Source: Bradyrhizobium sp. MOS002
Lineage (GTDB): Bacteria > Pseudomonadota > Alphaproteobacteria > Rhizobiales > Xanthobacteraceae
Direction: 5' to 3'
Length of the DNA stretch: 64,000 nt
NCBI RefSeq assembly: GCF_003020115.1
Contig: NZ_PYFX01000008.1
Location: forward strand, 159,188 to 223,187
In this document: positions 17,335 through 26,702 of the stretch, piece after piece
Layout of the letters: each line of letters begins with the position of its first letter
Position numbering within the stretch: the stretch's first letter is position 1
Notes under the pieces: model-generated
The model's database searches: none
Told to the model about the DNA's origin: nothing
What the model saw: the letters and a program-made list of their open reading frames with translations, nothing else
Made by a program: the position numbers and the translations under genes

Positions 17335-18114
17335 ATGATCAACCCGGCGCCGCTCGCGCGGCTTTACCTGCGACGATGGCTCGCGCTGGGGTCCGTTTTC
17401 GTGTTGCTGCTCGGCGCAGCCGCGGCGGCAAACGCTCAAGGCCTGGTCAAAGGGGTTCAGGAAGGAGCGGCGGCCGGGAACAAGGCGGCAGGTCCGGTCG
17501 GCGGCGTGCTCGGCGGCGCGATCGGCGGTGTCGTCGGTGTCTTCACCGGCGTGCTCGGTGTTGGCAATAATGGCAATCAGGCGCCTGCCGCCAAAGATTC
17601 CAGCAAGGACGCGGCCAAGGACGCCAAGCAGGGCGCCGGCAAGGACAAGGACGCCAAGAGCGCCAAGGCGGGCAAGGGCGCCAAGGCGAGCAAGGAGGCC
17701 AAGAACGCGCCGCAGGACAAGGATGTCACGGTCCTCACTCAGACCGGCGCGCCGCAATTGACCGCCGACCAGATCGTCACCAACAGCGACTCCTATATCG
17801 AGCGGATCAAGGCCGAACTGAATCTCACGCCCGACCAGGAGAAGCATTGGTACGGCTTCTCGAGCGCCATGCACTACCTCGGGCATAACGGTGCCGAGCG
17901 GCTCAACCTGCGGGTTGCGCGCGCCAAGCGGGATCCGCCCGACGACATCGTCGAGCAGATGCGCAACGAGGCCCAATTCCTTATCGACCGCGCTGCCGAC
18001 CAGCGCAATGTGGCCGACGCCGCCGAGCCCCTCTATTCGAGCCTGGATGACAAGCAGAAGCAGGTCTTCGTACAGGAGATGGTGCGGCTCAGCCACGAAC
18101 GAGGACTGGATTGA
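17335..18114 (+). CDS. Periplasmic LTXXQ-motif (Spy/CpxP-like) protein
   Basis: The 259-residue product starts with a signal peptide ending AANAQG. A glycine-rich segment (GGVLGGAIGGVVGVFTG) of glycine-zipper type follows, then about 60 residues of Lys/Ala/Asp repeats. The C-terminal helical domain has LNLTPDQEKHW, the LTXXQ signature of Spy/CpxP-related proteins. The ATG at 17335 is preferred because GGAGA lies six bases upstream; ATG 17323 is in frame. A periplasmic stress or chaperone role is suggested by the family only. Confidence 0.75.
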   Translation: MINPAPLARLYLRRWLALGSVFVLLLGAAAAANAQGLVKGVQEGAAAGNKAAGPVGGVLGGAIGGVVGVFTGVLGVGNNGNQAPAAKDSSKDAAKDAKQGAGKDKDAKSAKAGKGAKASKEAKNAPQDKDVTVLTQTGAPQLTADQIVTNSDSYIERIKAELNLTPDQEKHWYGFSSAMHYLGHNGAERLNLRVARAKRDPPDDIVEQMRNEAQFLIDRAADQRNVADAAEPLYSSLDDKQKQVFVQEMVRLSHERGLD

Positions 18115-18225
18115 TCAAGTTGAATCGGATCGGGCGCGTCTGAATTAACGGCGCCCGCCACGAATTCGTGAATCCTCTTCGCGATTCGGCTATGATTAGC
18201 TTCGGAAGCTGATTGCGGGGTTGAT

Positions 18226-18603
18226 ATGGCGGACGGACTCTCCGTTTTCCTGGTCGAAGACGAGACGTTGATCCGGATGATGATGGCGGACATGGTGGAG
18301 GAACTCGGCCACCACGTTGCTGCGGAAGCGGACAATGTCAGGGACGCCACTGCTTTCGCCATGACCGCACAGTACGATCTTGCGATCCTCGACATCAATC
18401 TCAAGGGCGTCTACGTCGATCCGGTCGCCGACCTGATCGAGCGTCGCGGCAAGCCGTTTCTGTTTGCCACGGGCTACGGTCCGGAACTGCTGCCGTCCTT
18501 GCTCCGGCGCCGGCCGATCCTGCGCAAGCCGATTTCGATCGATCAGCTCAAGGCGATGATCGATTCGATGTTTCCGGAAGCGGCAGCGAAGACGCCGCAC
18601 TGA
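18226..18603 (+). CDS. Single-domain response regulator (CheY-like)
   Basis: The 125-residue receiver has the acidic pair Glu11/Asp12, phospho-acceptor Asp56 (LAILDINL), Thr82 (FATGYG) and Lys101 (RKP), all in the expected places. It has no output domain, so it should signal through protein contact or in a phosphorelay. No histidine kinase lies next to it. A strong terminator follows 11 bases after the stop. Confidence 0.9.
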   Translation: MADGLSVFLVEDETLIRMMMADMVEELGHHVAAEADNVRDATAFAMTAQYDLAILDINLKGVYVDPVADLIERRGKPFLFATGYGPELLPSLLRRRPILRKPISIDQLKAMIDSMFPEAAAKTPH

Positions 18604-18613
18604 TTCCAAACAA

Positions 18614-18642
18614 AAATGGCCGCCCGTCAGGGGCGGCCATTT
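18614..18642. terminator. Rho-independent terminator
   Basis: A perfect 12-bp stem (AAATGGCCGCCC with its complement) and a 5-base loop lie just after the response regulator. A/T-rich flanks on both sides mean it may also serve the minus-strand small gene beyond. Confidence 0.8.
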
Positions 18643-18664
18643 CGCGACGGAATGCGTCGCGGTC

Positions 18665-18829
18665 TCACATCAGGCCGGCACTGAGATCGATGCCGCGCGC
18701 CATCAGGCCGAACGAGGCGACCAGGCCCGCGCAGCAAAACAGCAAGATGGTCTTGAACGAAGAAAACGAAGAATCGGCCAAACGCGCTTCGATGGTGGCC
18801 GGCATCGCGGCGATCGAAATCATGCTCAT
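18665..18829 (-). CDS. Small hypothetical membrane protein (54 aa)
   Basis: A short frame with three in-frame ATGs; the one at 18829 has GGGGGG at ideal spacing (7 bases). The product MSMISIAAMPATIEARLA is followed by a hydrophobic helix (TILLFCCAGLVASFGLMA). It is probably a small inner-membrane protein. The function is unknown. Confidence 0.5.
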   Translation of the reverse strand: MSMISIAAMPATIEARLADSSFSSFKTILLFCCAGLVASFGLMARGIDLSAGLM

Positions 18830-18972
18830 GTTCATTCCCCCCTTTGTTGCCCCTGAATTGGATCAGGTGAGGGAAGTCCTAGAGCAAAAAGTTTGACGCG
18901 AGCTTTCGAGGGATCGTTAACGAAGTCGCAATCGATGCCGCGTTTACGGGCACTGTAGGGCGGTCACTCGTT

Positions 18973-19176
18973 TCAGTGGCGCCCGTTCTTCAGCACGGTG
19001 GCGATGGTGTGGGCTGTCATGGCGGCGCGGTCCGAAGCGCGCTGGGCGGCAAGCCGGTCACGCGCCTTTTCCTCGATCAAGAGCTCGATCAGCGCCAGCC
19101 GCTTGCCCTCGTCGTCCGCCTCGAGCAGCAGGCGGTGATAGCGGTGATAGTCGAAACCCAAATCCTGCTTACGCAT
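18973..19176 (-). CDS. Small hypothetical protein (67 aa)
   Basis: A 67-residue, highly charged helical protein (MRKQDLGFDYHRYHRLLLEA, then ALIELLIEEKARDRLAAQ). The ATG at 19176 has GGGGGCG five bases upstream; the frame is open slightly further to a TTG. It resembles small, conserved rhizobial proteins of unknown role. No membrane segment. Confidence 0.6.
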   Translation of the reverse strand: MRKQDLGFDYHRYHRLLLEADDEGKRLALIELLIEEKARDRLAAQRASDRAAMTAHTIATVLKNGRH

Positions 19177-19318
19177 GTCACGCCCCCGCAACTACGCCAC
19201 ACACAAGCCAGGATTGTTTCTCATCCGGGACGTGCGCGCAAGCACGATCCCGCGTCGCGCGCGCGTACTGTGCAATCAGCTGTGCATGACTGGAACCCGC
19301 GGACGGAGGAGCGCGCCG

Positions 19319-20296
19319 TTAAGGCTGGCTGTGCTCGGCGAACATCTTCAGGCCAACAAAACTCGCATCAGGTTTCGTGACCAGCCTGGTCGGAATGTTG
19401 CGCAGATAATCCTGGAAGCGTCCCTTGGCTTCGAAGCGCGCCCGGAACGCGGAGGCTGCAAGGAACTCGGGAAAGCGCGGCACGATTCCGCCGGCGATAT
19501 AGACGCCGCCGCGGGCGCCGAAGGTCACCGCGAGATTGCCGGCGACCGAGCCGAGAATGGCGCAAAACATGTCCAGCGTCGCGCGGCTGAGCTCGCAACT
19601 GCCCTCCAGGGCCGCCTTCGTGATGGCGGCAGCATCGCGATGCGGCACCTGAACGCCGTCAACCTCGGCCAGCGCCTCGTAGAGGCTTTGCAGGCCGGAA
19701 CCGGACAACGCGCCACGCTCGATGGAGACATGGCCGAGGCGTCGGCGCAGGCGCGCAATCACGCGTTCCTCGCGCTCGTCCTCTGCAGGCAGGGTCGCGT
19801 GGCCGGCCTCGGTGACGACGGCCAGCCGTGAGCCGTGGCGCTCGACAAGGCAGGAAACACCAAAGCCGGTTCCAGGTCCGACCACCAGCAGCGGCTCGCC
19901 GGGAAGACCCTCCTGTCCGCCGAGCGGGATCAGGTCGGCAGGCTGCAGAGCGGGCAGGGACCAGGCCACCACCTCGAAATCGTTGAGAACATGGACGCTG
20001 TCGAAACCGAGGGCGGGCTGAAGCTCGTTGCCGTCGATGACCCACGGGCTGTTGGTCATGACGCAGCGGTTGTTGGTCACCGGTCCCGCGACGGCCAGCA
20101 CGGCCCTTGCGGGCGGTTTGCCGTCGGAGCGACGCGCAAGAACATCGGCAATGGCTTCCCGGACGGTCGGGAAGTCCGCCACTTTGACGTAGTCGATCGG
20201 TCCGGTCTGATCGCCCTGACTGAGCGCGAAGCGCGCATTGGTGCCGCCGATATCGGCGAGAAGAATCTGTCCTGTCTTGCCGATGGTCATGTCCAT
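19319..20296 (-). CDS. glk: Glucokinase
   Basis: The 325-residue enzyme phosphorylates glucose with ATP in the cytoplasm. It has the phosphate-1 motif LLADIGGTNARFAL, the glucose-binding VLNDFEVVAWSL, the GPGTGFG motif and TEAGHATLPA, all typical of bacterial (non-ROK) Glk. It stands alone on the minus strand. Two closely spaced ATGs (20296 and 20290) are possible; neither has a strong ribosome binding site. Confidence 0.95.
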   Translation of the reverse strand: MDMTIGKTGQILLADIGGTNARFALSQGDQTGPIDYVKVADFPTVREAIADVLARRSDGKPPARAVLAVAGPVTNNRCVMTNSPWVIDGNELQPALGFDSVHVLNDFEVVAWSLPALQPADLIPLGGQEGLPGEPLLVVGPGTGFGVSCLVERHGSRLAVVTEAGHATLPAEDEREERVIARLRRRLGHVSIERGALSGSGLQSLYEALAEVDGVQVPHRDAAAITKAALEGSCELSRATLDMFCAILGSVAGNLAVTFGARGGVYIAGGIVPRFPEFLAASAFRARFEAKGRFQDYLRNIPTRLVTKPDASFVGLKMFAEHSQP

Positions 20297-20544
20297 ATGG
20301 CTGCCGCGGCCTTTCCGGCTGCGGGAACCGCTTCCTCCGCTATATCCGATCGCAAGACGCGAACGGCTTTCAGAATCCGTCCCCGGGTGGATCTAGTCAA
20401 CACGTATGAGCCCAAACCGTTGCATCCGGGACCGACGGGGTGCGTTCGCGCAGATCGCCGCACCGCTTCGGTGGTTGCGAAGCAGCGCGGGAAGATCGAC
20501 ACTGGCGAGGTGCCTTCGACGCCGGTCGCGCGGGATGGCCTGGA

Positions 20545-21183
20545 ATGGACCTTGCGATGAAGATTTCCGACCGCGACGTGCTGCTGGTCATCGACGTGCA
20601 GAACGATTTTTGCACGGGCGGGGCGCTTGCCGTGCCCGGCGGCGAGAAGGTCGTCCCCGCCATCAATCGGATCGCCCAAAAATTCGCCAATGTGGTGCTG
20701 ACCCAGGACTGGCATCCCCGCGATCATGTCTCCTTTGCCCCGAACCACGCGGGCAAACAGCCGTTCCAGACCATCGCGCTTGACTACGGCGTCCAGGTGC
20801 TCTGGCCGAGCCATTGCGTCCAAGGCACGGCGGGCGCCGAATTTCATCGCGACCTCGACGCCACCCGGGCAAGCCTGGTGGTGCGGAAGGGGTTTCGGCG
20901 CGGCATCGATTCCTATTCGGCGCTGTTCGAGAACGACAAGAGGACGCCGACCGGCCTGCTCGGATATTTGCGCGAACGCGAGCTGAACACCGTCTTCGTC
21001 GCCGGCCTCGCGTTCGACTTCTGCGTCCGCTTCTCGGCGGAGGATGCCCGCAAGGCCGGGTTCGGGGTCGCCGTCATCGAAGACGCCTGCCGGGGCATCG
21101 ATCTCGACGGCTCGGTGGCCGCGACCCATCAGAGTTTTCGGGAGCGCGGCATTTCGCTCGTCAGCTTCGAGGCCTTCCTGTGA
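20545..21183 (+). CDS. pncA: Nicotinamidase PncA
   Basis: The 212-residue amidase converts nicotinamide to nicotinate for NAD salvage. It shows the cysteine-hydrolase triad Asp17 (VIDVQNDF), Lys115 (VRKGF) and Cys160 (FDFCVRF), and the metal ligands Asp55 and His57 (QDWHPRDH) and His90 (WPSHCVQGT). The frame is open upstream, but the ATG at 20545 gives the family start. The PhaC-like gene and then nadE, which completes NAD synthesis, follow on the same strand. Confidence 0.93.
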   Translation: MDLAMKISDRDVLLVIDVQNDFCTGGALAVPGGEKVVPAINRIAQKFANVVLTQDWHPRDHVSFAPNHAGKQPFQTIALDYGVQVLWPSHCVQGTAGAEFHRDLDATRASLVVRKGFRRGIDSYSALFENDKRTPTGLLGYLRERELNTVFVAGLAFDFCVRFSAEDARKAGFGVAVIEDACRGIDLDGSVAATHQSFRERGISLVSFEAFL

Positions 21184-21199
21184 GGACCGTGACATAGCC

Positions 21200-22315
21200 A
21201 TGGCGGAGAAGACCGGCAAACAGCAGCGCGCACCGGGCCCGGTCCCGGATGACCCGCTGCTGTGGCCGTTCGCAGCGGCTCGGCTGGCCATGGACGCCTG
21301 CTTCGGATGGCTCGAGCGCGGTCCGCCGGAGCAGGCCGACAGCAGCCTGCCCTGGACCACGCCCAATTCCGTCGCGCTGGAGCTCGCGACCATGCGCCTG
21401 CGCGATTGCACGCGGACGGGGTCCGGCCAGCCGGCACTGGTCTGCGCGCCCTATGCGCTGCACCGGGCCCTGATCGCCGACTTCGCCCCCGGCCACAGCG
21501 TGGTGCAGTCCCTGCAAAATGGCGGCATCGACCGGATCTATCTCACCGACTGGCGCTCTGCCGCACCTGACATGCGCTATCTCTCGATCGACAGCTATCT
21601 CGGCGATCTCAACGTCGCCATCGACGAGATCGGCGCGCCGGTCGATCTCGTCGGCCTGTGCCAGGGCGGCTGGCTGTCGCTGCTCTATGCGGCGCGCTTT
21701 CCCGCCAAGGTGCGGCGGCTGGTGCTAGCAGGCGCGCCCGTCGACCTCTCGATCGACTCCAGGCTGTCGCAACTCGCCCGCAACGCACCAGAGATGATCT
21801 ATGACCAGATCGTCGCGCGCGGCGGCGGCAATGTCAGCGGCGGGGAGATGCTGCACGTCTGGTCGAAGGCGCCGAGCCGCGACGACATCGTGACGGCGCT
21901 GCAGAGCGAACTCTCCGGCGAGGAAGGTGCGGCGCTGCTGGCACGCTTCGAGCGCTGGAACGCCGAGCCTCTCAATCTGCCCGGCACGTATTATCTCGAG
22001 ATCGTCAACTGGATTTTCCGGGAGAACCGGATCGCGCGCGGCCAATTCACGGCACTCGGCCGCGCGATTGATCTGAAGGACGTCAGGGCGCCGGTCTTCC
22101 TGCTGGCGGGGCTCCATGACGACGTCGTGCCGGCTGCGCAGGCGCTCGCCACCGCCGGCTTGCTCGGCACACCGCCCGCCTTCATTGCGGCAGCCTCCGA
22201 GGCCTGCAACCATCTTGGCCTGTTCATGGGCGCGCGGACCCACGCCCATGCCTGGCCCCGGATCGCCGAGTGGCTGTGCGACGATCTGCCCGGCGCGCTG
22301 GTGCGCACAGCCTGA
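21200..22315 (+). CDS. PhaC-like alpha/beta hydrolase with Cys nucleophile
   Basis: This 371-residue alpha/beta-hydrolase has GLCQGGW around Cys154, the lipase-box variant with Cys in place of Ser seen in polyhydroxyalkanoate synthases. An Asp (GLHDDVVP) and a His (ACNHLGL) complete a plausible triad. It is much shorter than class I PhaC (about 600 residues) and lacks its N-terminal domain, so polymer synthesis is doubtful; depolymerase or acyltransfer activity is possible. It lies 16 bases after pncA. Confidence 0.75.
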   Translation: MAEKTGKQQRAPGPVPDDPLLWPFAAARLAMDACFGWLERGPPEQADSSLPWTTPNSVALELATMRLRDCTRTGSGQPALVCAPYALHRALIADFAPGHSVVQSLQNGGIDRIYLTDWRSAAPDMRYLSIDSYLGDLNVAIDEIGAPVDLVGLCQGGWLSLLYAARFPAKVRRLVLAGAPVDLSIDSRLSQLARNAPEMIYDQIVARGGGNVSGGEMLHVWSKAPSRDDIVTALQSELSGEEGAALLARFERWNAEPLNLPGTYYLEIVNWIFRENRIARGQFTALGRAIDLKDVRAPVFLLAGLHDDVVPAAQALATAGLLGTPPAFIAAASEACNHLGLFMGARTHAHAWPRIAEWLCDDLPGALVRTA

Positions 22316-22456
22316 CCCTACCCCAAGGGCCGGGCAGCGAAGCTGCAAATCCGTTATGCATGCCGTTGAATGGCCTGCACGGGGCCATGTCGATGGGTTA
22401 AATGGAGTGCGGAGCTGGCGGGAGCCGGTCGCGACGAGACAAAGGGACTGCGCTCG

Positions 22457-24490
22457 ATGAGTTTCCACTCGATCTATGCCCACGGATTTGCGCGCGTGGC
22501 GGCCTGCGTCACCACCTCTCATGTTGCCGATCCCACCGCAAACGCGAGGGCGGTTCTGGCGGCGGCGAAGGACTGCCATGCGCAGTCGGTGGCGGTTGCC
22601 GTGTTTCCCGAGCTGTGCCTGTCCGGCTATGCGATCGAAGATCTCGTGAAGCAGGACCCGCTGCTCGATGCGGTCGAGCGCGGGCTCGTGGCCATCGTCG
22701 AGGCATCCTCGGCGCTGATGAGCGTCCTGATCGTCGGCGCGCCGCTGCGCTTTGGCAATCGCATCTACAATTGCGCGGTCGTCATCCATCGCGGCAAAGT
22801 CCTCGGCGTCGTGCCCAAGAGCTACCTGCCGACCTATCGCGAATTCTACGAGGGACGGCATTTCGCCTCCGGCGCCGGCATCGTCGGTGAGATGATCGCG
22901 TTTGGCGGGCTGCATGCCCCGTTCGGCGTCGACCTCCTGTTCGCGGCCGAGGACGTTCCGGGCCTGACCATCGGCGTCGAGATCTGCGAGGACATGTGGA
23001 TCCCGGTGACGCCGGCCTCCGAGCTCGCACTCGCAGGCGCGAGCGTGCTGATCAATCTCTCGGGCAGCCCGATCACGATCGGCCGGGCCCGCTCGCGCGC
23101 GCTCTTGTGTCAATCGACTTCGGCGCGCTGCCTTGCGGCCTACGTCTATTCCGCCGCCGGGGCAGGGGAATCGACCACGGATCTCGCCTGGGACGGCCAG
23201 ACCTCGATCTACGAGAACGGCGTGCTGCTGGCTGAAGGCGAGCGGTTCCGGCAGGAGGGTCAGATCACGTACGCCGACGTCGATCTCGACCTGCTCAGGC
23301 AGGAGCGCGCGGCGATGGGCACGTTCGATGACAATCGCCGGCAGCGCGAAGGCTTCTTTCGGCAAGTCAGCTTTGCCCTGAAGCCGCCGGCCGCCGACAT
23401 CGGCTTCCTGCGCAAGGTCGAGCGCTTTCCGTTCGTGCCGAGCGACGAGAGCCTGCTCGAGCAGGACTGCTATGAGGCCTACAACATCCAGGTCGCGGGC
23501 CTCGTCCAGCGCATGCGCGCGACCGGCACCAAGCGCGTCGTCATCGGCGTCTCGGGTGGGCTCGATTCCACCCACGCTTTGATCGTCGCCGCCAAGGCCG
23601 TCGACCTTCTTGGCCTGCCGCGCGAGAACATTCTCGCCTACACCATGCCGGGCTTTGCTACCGGCAGCGAGAGCAAGACCAATGCGCTGGCGCTGATGAA
23701 GGCGTTGCAGACGCGTTGGCAGGAGCTCGACATTCGCACCACGGCGACGCAGATGCTGAAGGACATCGGCCATCCCTTCGGCAAGGGCGAGAAGGTCTAC
23801 GACGTCACATTCGAGAATGTGCAGGCGGGCCTGCGCACGGACTATCTGTTCCGGCTCGCCAACCATCACGGCGGCCTCGTTATCGGCACCGGCGATCTCT
23901 CCGAGCTCGCGCTGGGCTGGTGCACCTATGGCGTCGGCGATCAGATGGCGCATTATAATGTCAACGCCGGAGTGCCGAAGACGCTGATCCAGCATCTGAT
24001 CCGCTGGGTGATTGCTTCCAAGCAGTTCAGCGACGACGTCAACCAAACGCTTGGATCGATCCTGTCGGCCGAAATCTCGCCGGAGCTGGTTCCGGCCGAG
24101 CCCGGCGAGAAGCCGCAGAGCACGGAAGCCTCGGTCGGTCCCTACGAGCTCCAGGATTTCAACCTGTTCTACACGCTGCGGTTCGGCATGCGGCCGTCCA
24201 AGATCGCCTTCATGGCGCTGCAGGCGTGGAAGGACGTCGCCGAGGGCGAGTGGCCGCCGGCATTTCCGAACGACAAGCGCAAGGCCTACGATCTCAAGGA
24301 AATACGCCGTTGGCTGGAGGTGTTTCTGCGCCGCTTCTTCGCTTTCAGCCAGTTCAAGCGCTCGGCGATGCCGAACGGACCCAAGGTTTCGGCCGGCGGC
24401 TCATTGTCGCCGCGCGGCGACTGGCGCGCGCCGTCGGATTCGAGCGCGGCGGCGTGGCTTGAAGATCTCGAACGGAATGTGCCGGTTTGA
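22457..24490 (+). CDS. nadE: Glutamine-dependent NAD+ synthetase
   Basis: The 677-residue protein joins an N-terminal nitrilase-type glutaminase (Glu52, Lys121, Cys177 in FPELCLSGY, VPKSYLP and VEICEDMW) to an ATP pyrophosphatase-type synthetase domain with SGGLDS at 366-371. It amidates nicotinate adenine dinucleotide to NAD+. The length and two-domain layout match the long NadE class. AAAGGGA precedes the ATG. With pncA two genes upstream this forms an NAD salvage neighbourhood. Confidence 0.96.
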   Translation: MSFHSIYAHGFARVAACVTTSHVADPTANARAVLAAAKDCHAQSVAVAVFPELCLSGYAIEDLVKQDPLLDAVERGLVAIVEASSALMSVLIVGAPLRFGNRIYNCAVVIHRGKVLGVVPKSYLPTYREFYEGRHFASGAGIVGEMIAFGGLHAPFGVDLLFAAEDVPGLTIGVEICEDMWIPVTPASELALAGASVLINLSGSPITIGRARSRALLCQSTSARCLAAYVYSAAGAGESTTDLAWDGQTSIYENGVLLAEGERFRQEGQITYADVDLDLLRQERAAMGTFDDNRRQREGFFRQVSFALKPPAADIGFLRKVERFPFVPSDESLLEQDCYEAYNIQVAGLVQRMRATGTKRVVIGVSGGLDSTHALIVAAKAVDLLGLPRENILAYTMPGFATGSESKTNALALMKALQTRWQELDIRTTATQMLKDIGHPFGKGEKVYDVTFENVQAGLRTDYLFRLANHHGGLVIGTGDLSELALGWCTYGVGDQMAHYNVNAGVPKTLIQHLIRWVIASKQFSDDVNQTLGSILSAEISPELVPAEPGEKPQSTEASVGPYELQDFNLFYTLRFGMRPSKIAFMALQAWKDVAEGEWPPAFPNDKRKAYDLKEIRRWLEVFLRRFFAFSQFKRSAMPNGPKVSAGGSLSPRGDWRAPSDSSAAAWLEDLERNVPV

Positions 24491-24504
24491 ACGGGAGATG
24501 AGCG

Positions 24505-24891
24505 ATGTCGGCCGGCGATGGGCCCGAGCAGGGCGGCAACCCAAGGAAGGTCCTCAACGGACTCTACATCTTTGAGATTGAGATGCGCGACGGCAAGCGC
24601 GGCCAGGCCAAAGGCGTCGTCGTGCTCTGCGATGGCCGCATCATGGGCGGCGACAGCTATTTCTACTACACCGGCAGCTACACGTTCCGGAACGGAAAAT
24701 GGCGCGGCGATATGACCGTCAATCAGCACACCGAGGCCGTTGGCAAGACACTCGCGTTCGGCGGCAGGGAAGTGACCTGCGGCTTTTCGGGCGACTACTC
24801 CGCCGACGGCGCCGAGGTCGAAGGCATGGCGCTGGTTGGCAAGACCAGCGTGACATTCACCGCGCGGCTCACGATGAAGGACCCGATGTGA
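24505..24891 (+). CDS. GrlR-like regulatory protein
   Basis: A 128-residue protein with the GrlR-type beta-barrel pattern (LNGLYIFEIEM, GGDSYFYYTGSY, WRGDMTVNQHT). GrlR in enteric pathogens binds and inhibits a type III secretion activator; in rhizobia the family is common outside secretion clusters and its partner is unknown. It starts 14 bases after nadE and is probably cotranscribed. No secretion gene is in the window. Confidence 0.7.
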   Translation: MSAGDGPEQGGNPRKVLNGLYIFEIEMRDGKRGQAKGVVVLCDGRIMGGDSYFYYTGSYTFRNGKWRGDMTVNQHTEAVGKTLAFGGREVTCGFSGDYSADGAEVEGMALVGKTSVTFTARLTMKDPM

Positions 24892-24999
24892 GACCCGTGA
24901 GATGTGAGACCCGCGTGATCGGCCTTCGTTCCTGATCAGGAACCTTCGCACCCACAGAGCGTTCGCGTCTGTTGTTGCGAGTTTCCGAGGAGAGGGACC

Positions 25000-26265
25000 A
25001 TGCGCAAGCACTTGATGTTATCGACTGCGGCGATCGGACTGATGCTCACTTCCGGCTTCGCCTACGCCCAGGCGCCCGGTGAGCGGAGAGACGAGCCGAA
25101 ACGGACCGAGGAGCCGGCGAAGGGCGCTACGCCGCAACGCGGCGGCGCCCAAGAGCATGTTCAAGAGCGTGTTCAAGAGCGCGCGCAGGGCGCCCAGGAG
25201 CGATTGCAGGGTGCGGGCCGCGAGGACAAGGGCGGCGCGGCCAAGCAGGAGGCGAGCGACGACAAGCGCCAGCCGGCCGGTTCTGCCGAGCGCAACCAGC
25301 CGAAGTCGAAGGATCAGGCACAAGACTCCCGCGAGCCTTCGCGTGATCGCAATCGCGAGGCGGAGAGCACGAAACCCGGCCGCGACGGCAAGAGCAGCGC
25401 CGAGACGAAGCAGGACAAGTCCGCGCCGCCGAAATCAACCGCGGAGTCCGAGAAGTCCAAGTCCGGCCCGGCCGGCCAGCAGAACGAGCGCACGGGAGCT
25501 GCGGCCAACCAGAACGAGCGCAACCAGACCCAGCCGCCGCGCAACGCGGCCGAGCAGCAGCCGCCGGCGCAACAGAGCAACCGGCCAGCCACCGCGACCG
25601 ACACGAACCGGACGGCCCCGACCAACAATGCGCAGACCGCGCCTGCGGCCTCGGGCACGCAGACCAATCAAGCCAATCAGACCACCCAGACCAACACGCA
25701 GGTCAATCAGCAGACACAGGTGACGTCCGAGAAGCAGGTGCGGATCTCCGAAACGGTGAGCCGTGCGCGCCTGGCGGAGCCGGAGCGCAATCTGAACATC
25801 TCGATCCGGGTCGGCGAGACCATTCCACCGCGCATGCGTCTGCACAGGCTTCCGCCCGAGATCGTCTCGATCGAGCCCGAATATCGGGACTACGAATATT
25901 TCGCGACGGATGAGGACGTCGTCATCGTGGAGCCGCGGACGCATCGCATCGTCAGCCAGGTGCCCCGCGATCCGTCACGAGCCCGCGCCCAAATGAGCGG
26001 CGGCAGCTCATCGAGCATGGCGGCGGCCGGGAGCAGCAATGTGAACTGCCAGATCATGCGGCGGGACGCCTCGGGCAATGTGGCCCAGGCAGAACCCTCG
26101 ACCGTGGGCTCGACCGCGCGAAGCGATTCCCTGAGCGTGACTGTCCAGATGCCCGGCGGCGGCTCGTCCGCGCCGATCGCCCTCGGCGCTGCCGCGGGCA
26201 ACATCGTGGTGGCGACGCAAGGGCAGGGCGACTGCACGGTGACCATCGAACCGCAGACGCGCTAG
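25000..26265 (+). CDS. Secreted DUF1236 protein with long disordered region
   Basis: The 421-residue exported protein has a signal peptide (MRKHLMLSTAAIGLMLTSGFAYAQ). About 220 residues of Gln/Asn/Arg/Glu-rich low-complexity sequence (heptad-like QEHVQERVQERAQ, then Thr-Gln-Asn-rich) follow. A DUF1236 domain lies from about residue 250 to 335 (SISIRVGET-like, PPEIVSIEPEYRDYEYF, VIVEPRTHRIV). A Ser/Gly-rich tail follows. AGGAGAGGGA precedes the ATG. The role is probably structural in the envelope; unknown in detail. Confidence 0.8.
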   Translation: MRKHLMLSTAAIGLMLTSGFAYAQAPGERRDEPKRTEEPAKGATPQRGGAQEHVQERVQERAQGAQERLQGAGREDKGGAAKQEASDDKRQPAGSAERNQPKSKDQAQDSREPSRDRNREAESTKPGRDGKSSAETKQDKSAPPKSTAESEKSKSGPAGQQNERTGAAANQNERNQTQPPRNAAEQQPPAQQSNRPATATDTNRTAPTNNAQTAPAASGTQTNQANQTTQTNTQVNQQTQVTSEKQVRISETVSRARLAEPERNLNISIRVGETIPPRMRLHRLPPEIVSIEPEYRDYEYFATDEDVVIVEPRTHRIVSQVPRDPSRARAQMSGGSSSSMAAAGSSNVNCQIMRRDASGNVAQAEPSTVGSTARSDSLSVTVQMPGGGSSAPIALGAAAGNIVVATQGQGDCTVTIEPQTR

Positions 26266-26702
26266 CGCTGAAAGAAAACGACGCTGAAACGACAACGCGC
26301 CGCCCGGCTGAACCAGCCGGACGGCGCGAAGTTGCGTTCAATCTAGAAAGTCCCGAGGTCCGGAGTGCCTAGGAGTCCGGACCTCGTAACCTTGCCCCAG
26401 CCTTTGATCCCCCCGCCCCATGTGGTCCCCCAACCCCATGTAGCGCGATCAGAGGGTGATGCCCTTGGAAGGCCGCCGATCGATGTCCCGCGATGTACGC
26501 GACATCGGAATAGGATTCCATTCCGGATCACTACGGACTCGAACGCGCTTGATCCGCGCCCGGATGCATGCGTCTGCACGCGCCGCACTCGCGTTGCCTG
26601 AATTCGATGCACGCGATCGCCGGGATGTCCACATCTCCTCAGCGCTTTGGAACCTGCATTTCACCGGCCTGTCATTGAACTGGTCTAGCGCTGCTCCCGT
26701 CA
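26266..26702. other. Non-coding region with three inverted repeats
   Basis: No gene is supported. A terminator-like hairpin (GCGCCG..CGGCTG / CAGCCGG..CGGCGC) lies at 26297-26328 after the DUF1236 gene. An 11-bp perfect inverted repeat (CGAGGTCCGGA, 11-base loop) lies at 26354-26386. A 7-bp repeat (CGATGTC / GACATCG) lies at 26481-26507. The last 150 bases should contain the promoter of the following operon. Confidence 0.55.

Noticed and set aside
21200..22315. PHA synthase PhaC
   Set aside because: It has the Cys lipase box but is about 200 residues shorter than class I synthases and lacks their N-terminal domain and phasin/PhaR neighbours.
21725..24046. 773-codon minus-strand open frame
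   Set aside because: It is antisense to the clear nadE and PhaC-like genes and has no recognisable motif; a by-product of high GC codon bias.
24505..24891. Type III secretion locus suggested by the GrlR-like gene
   Set aside because: No secretion apparatus or effector gene occurs in the window; GrlR-like proteins are common outside such loci in rhizobia.
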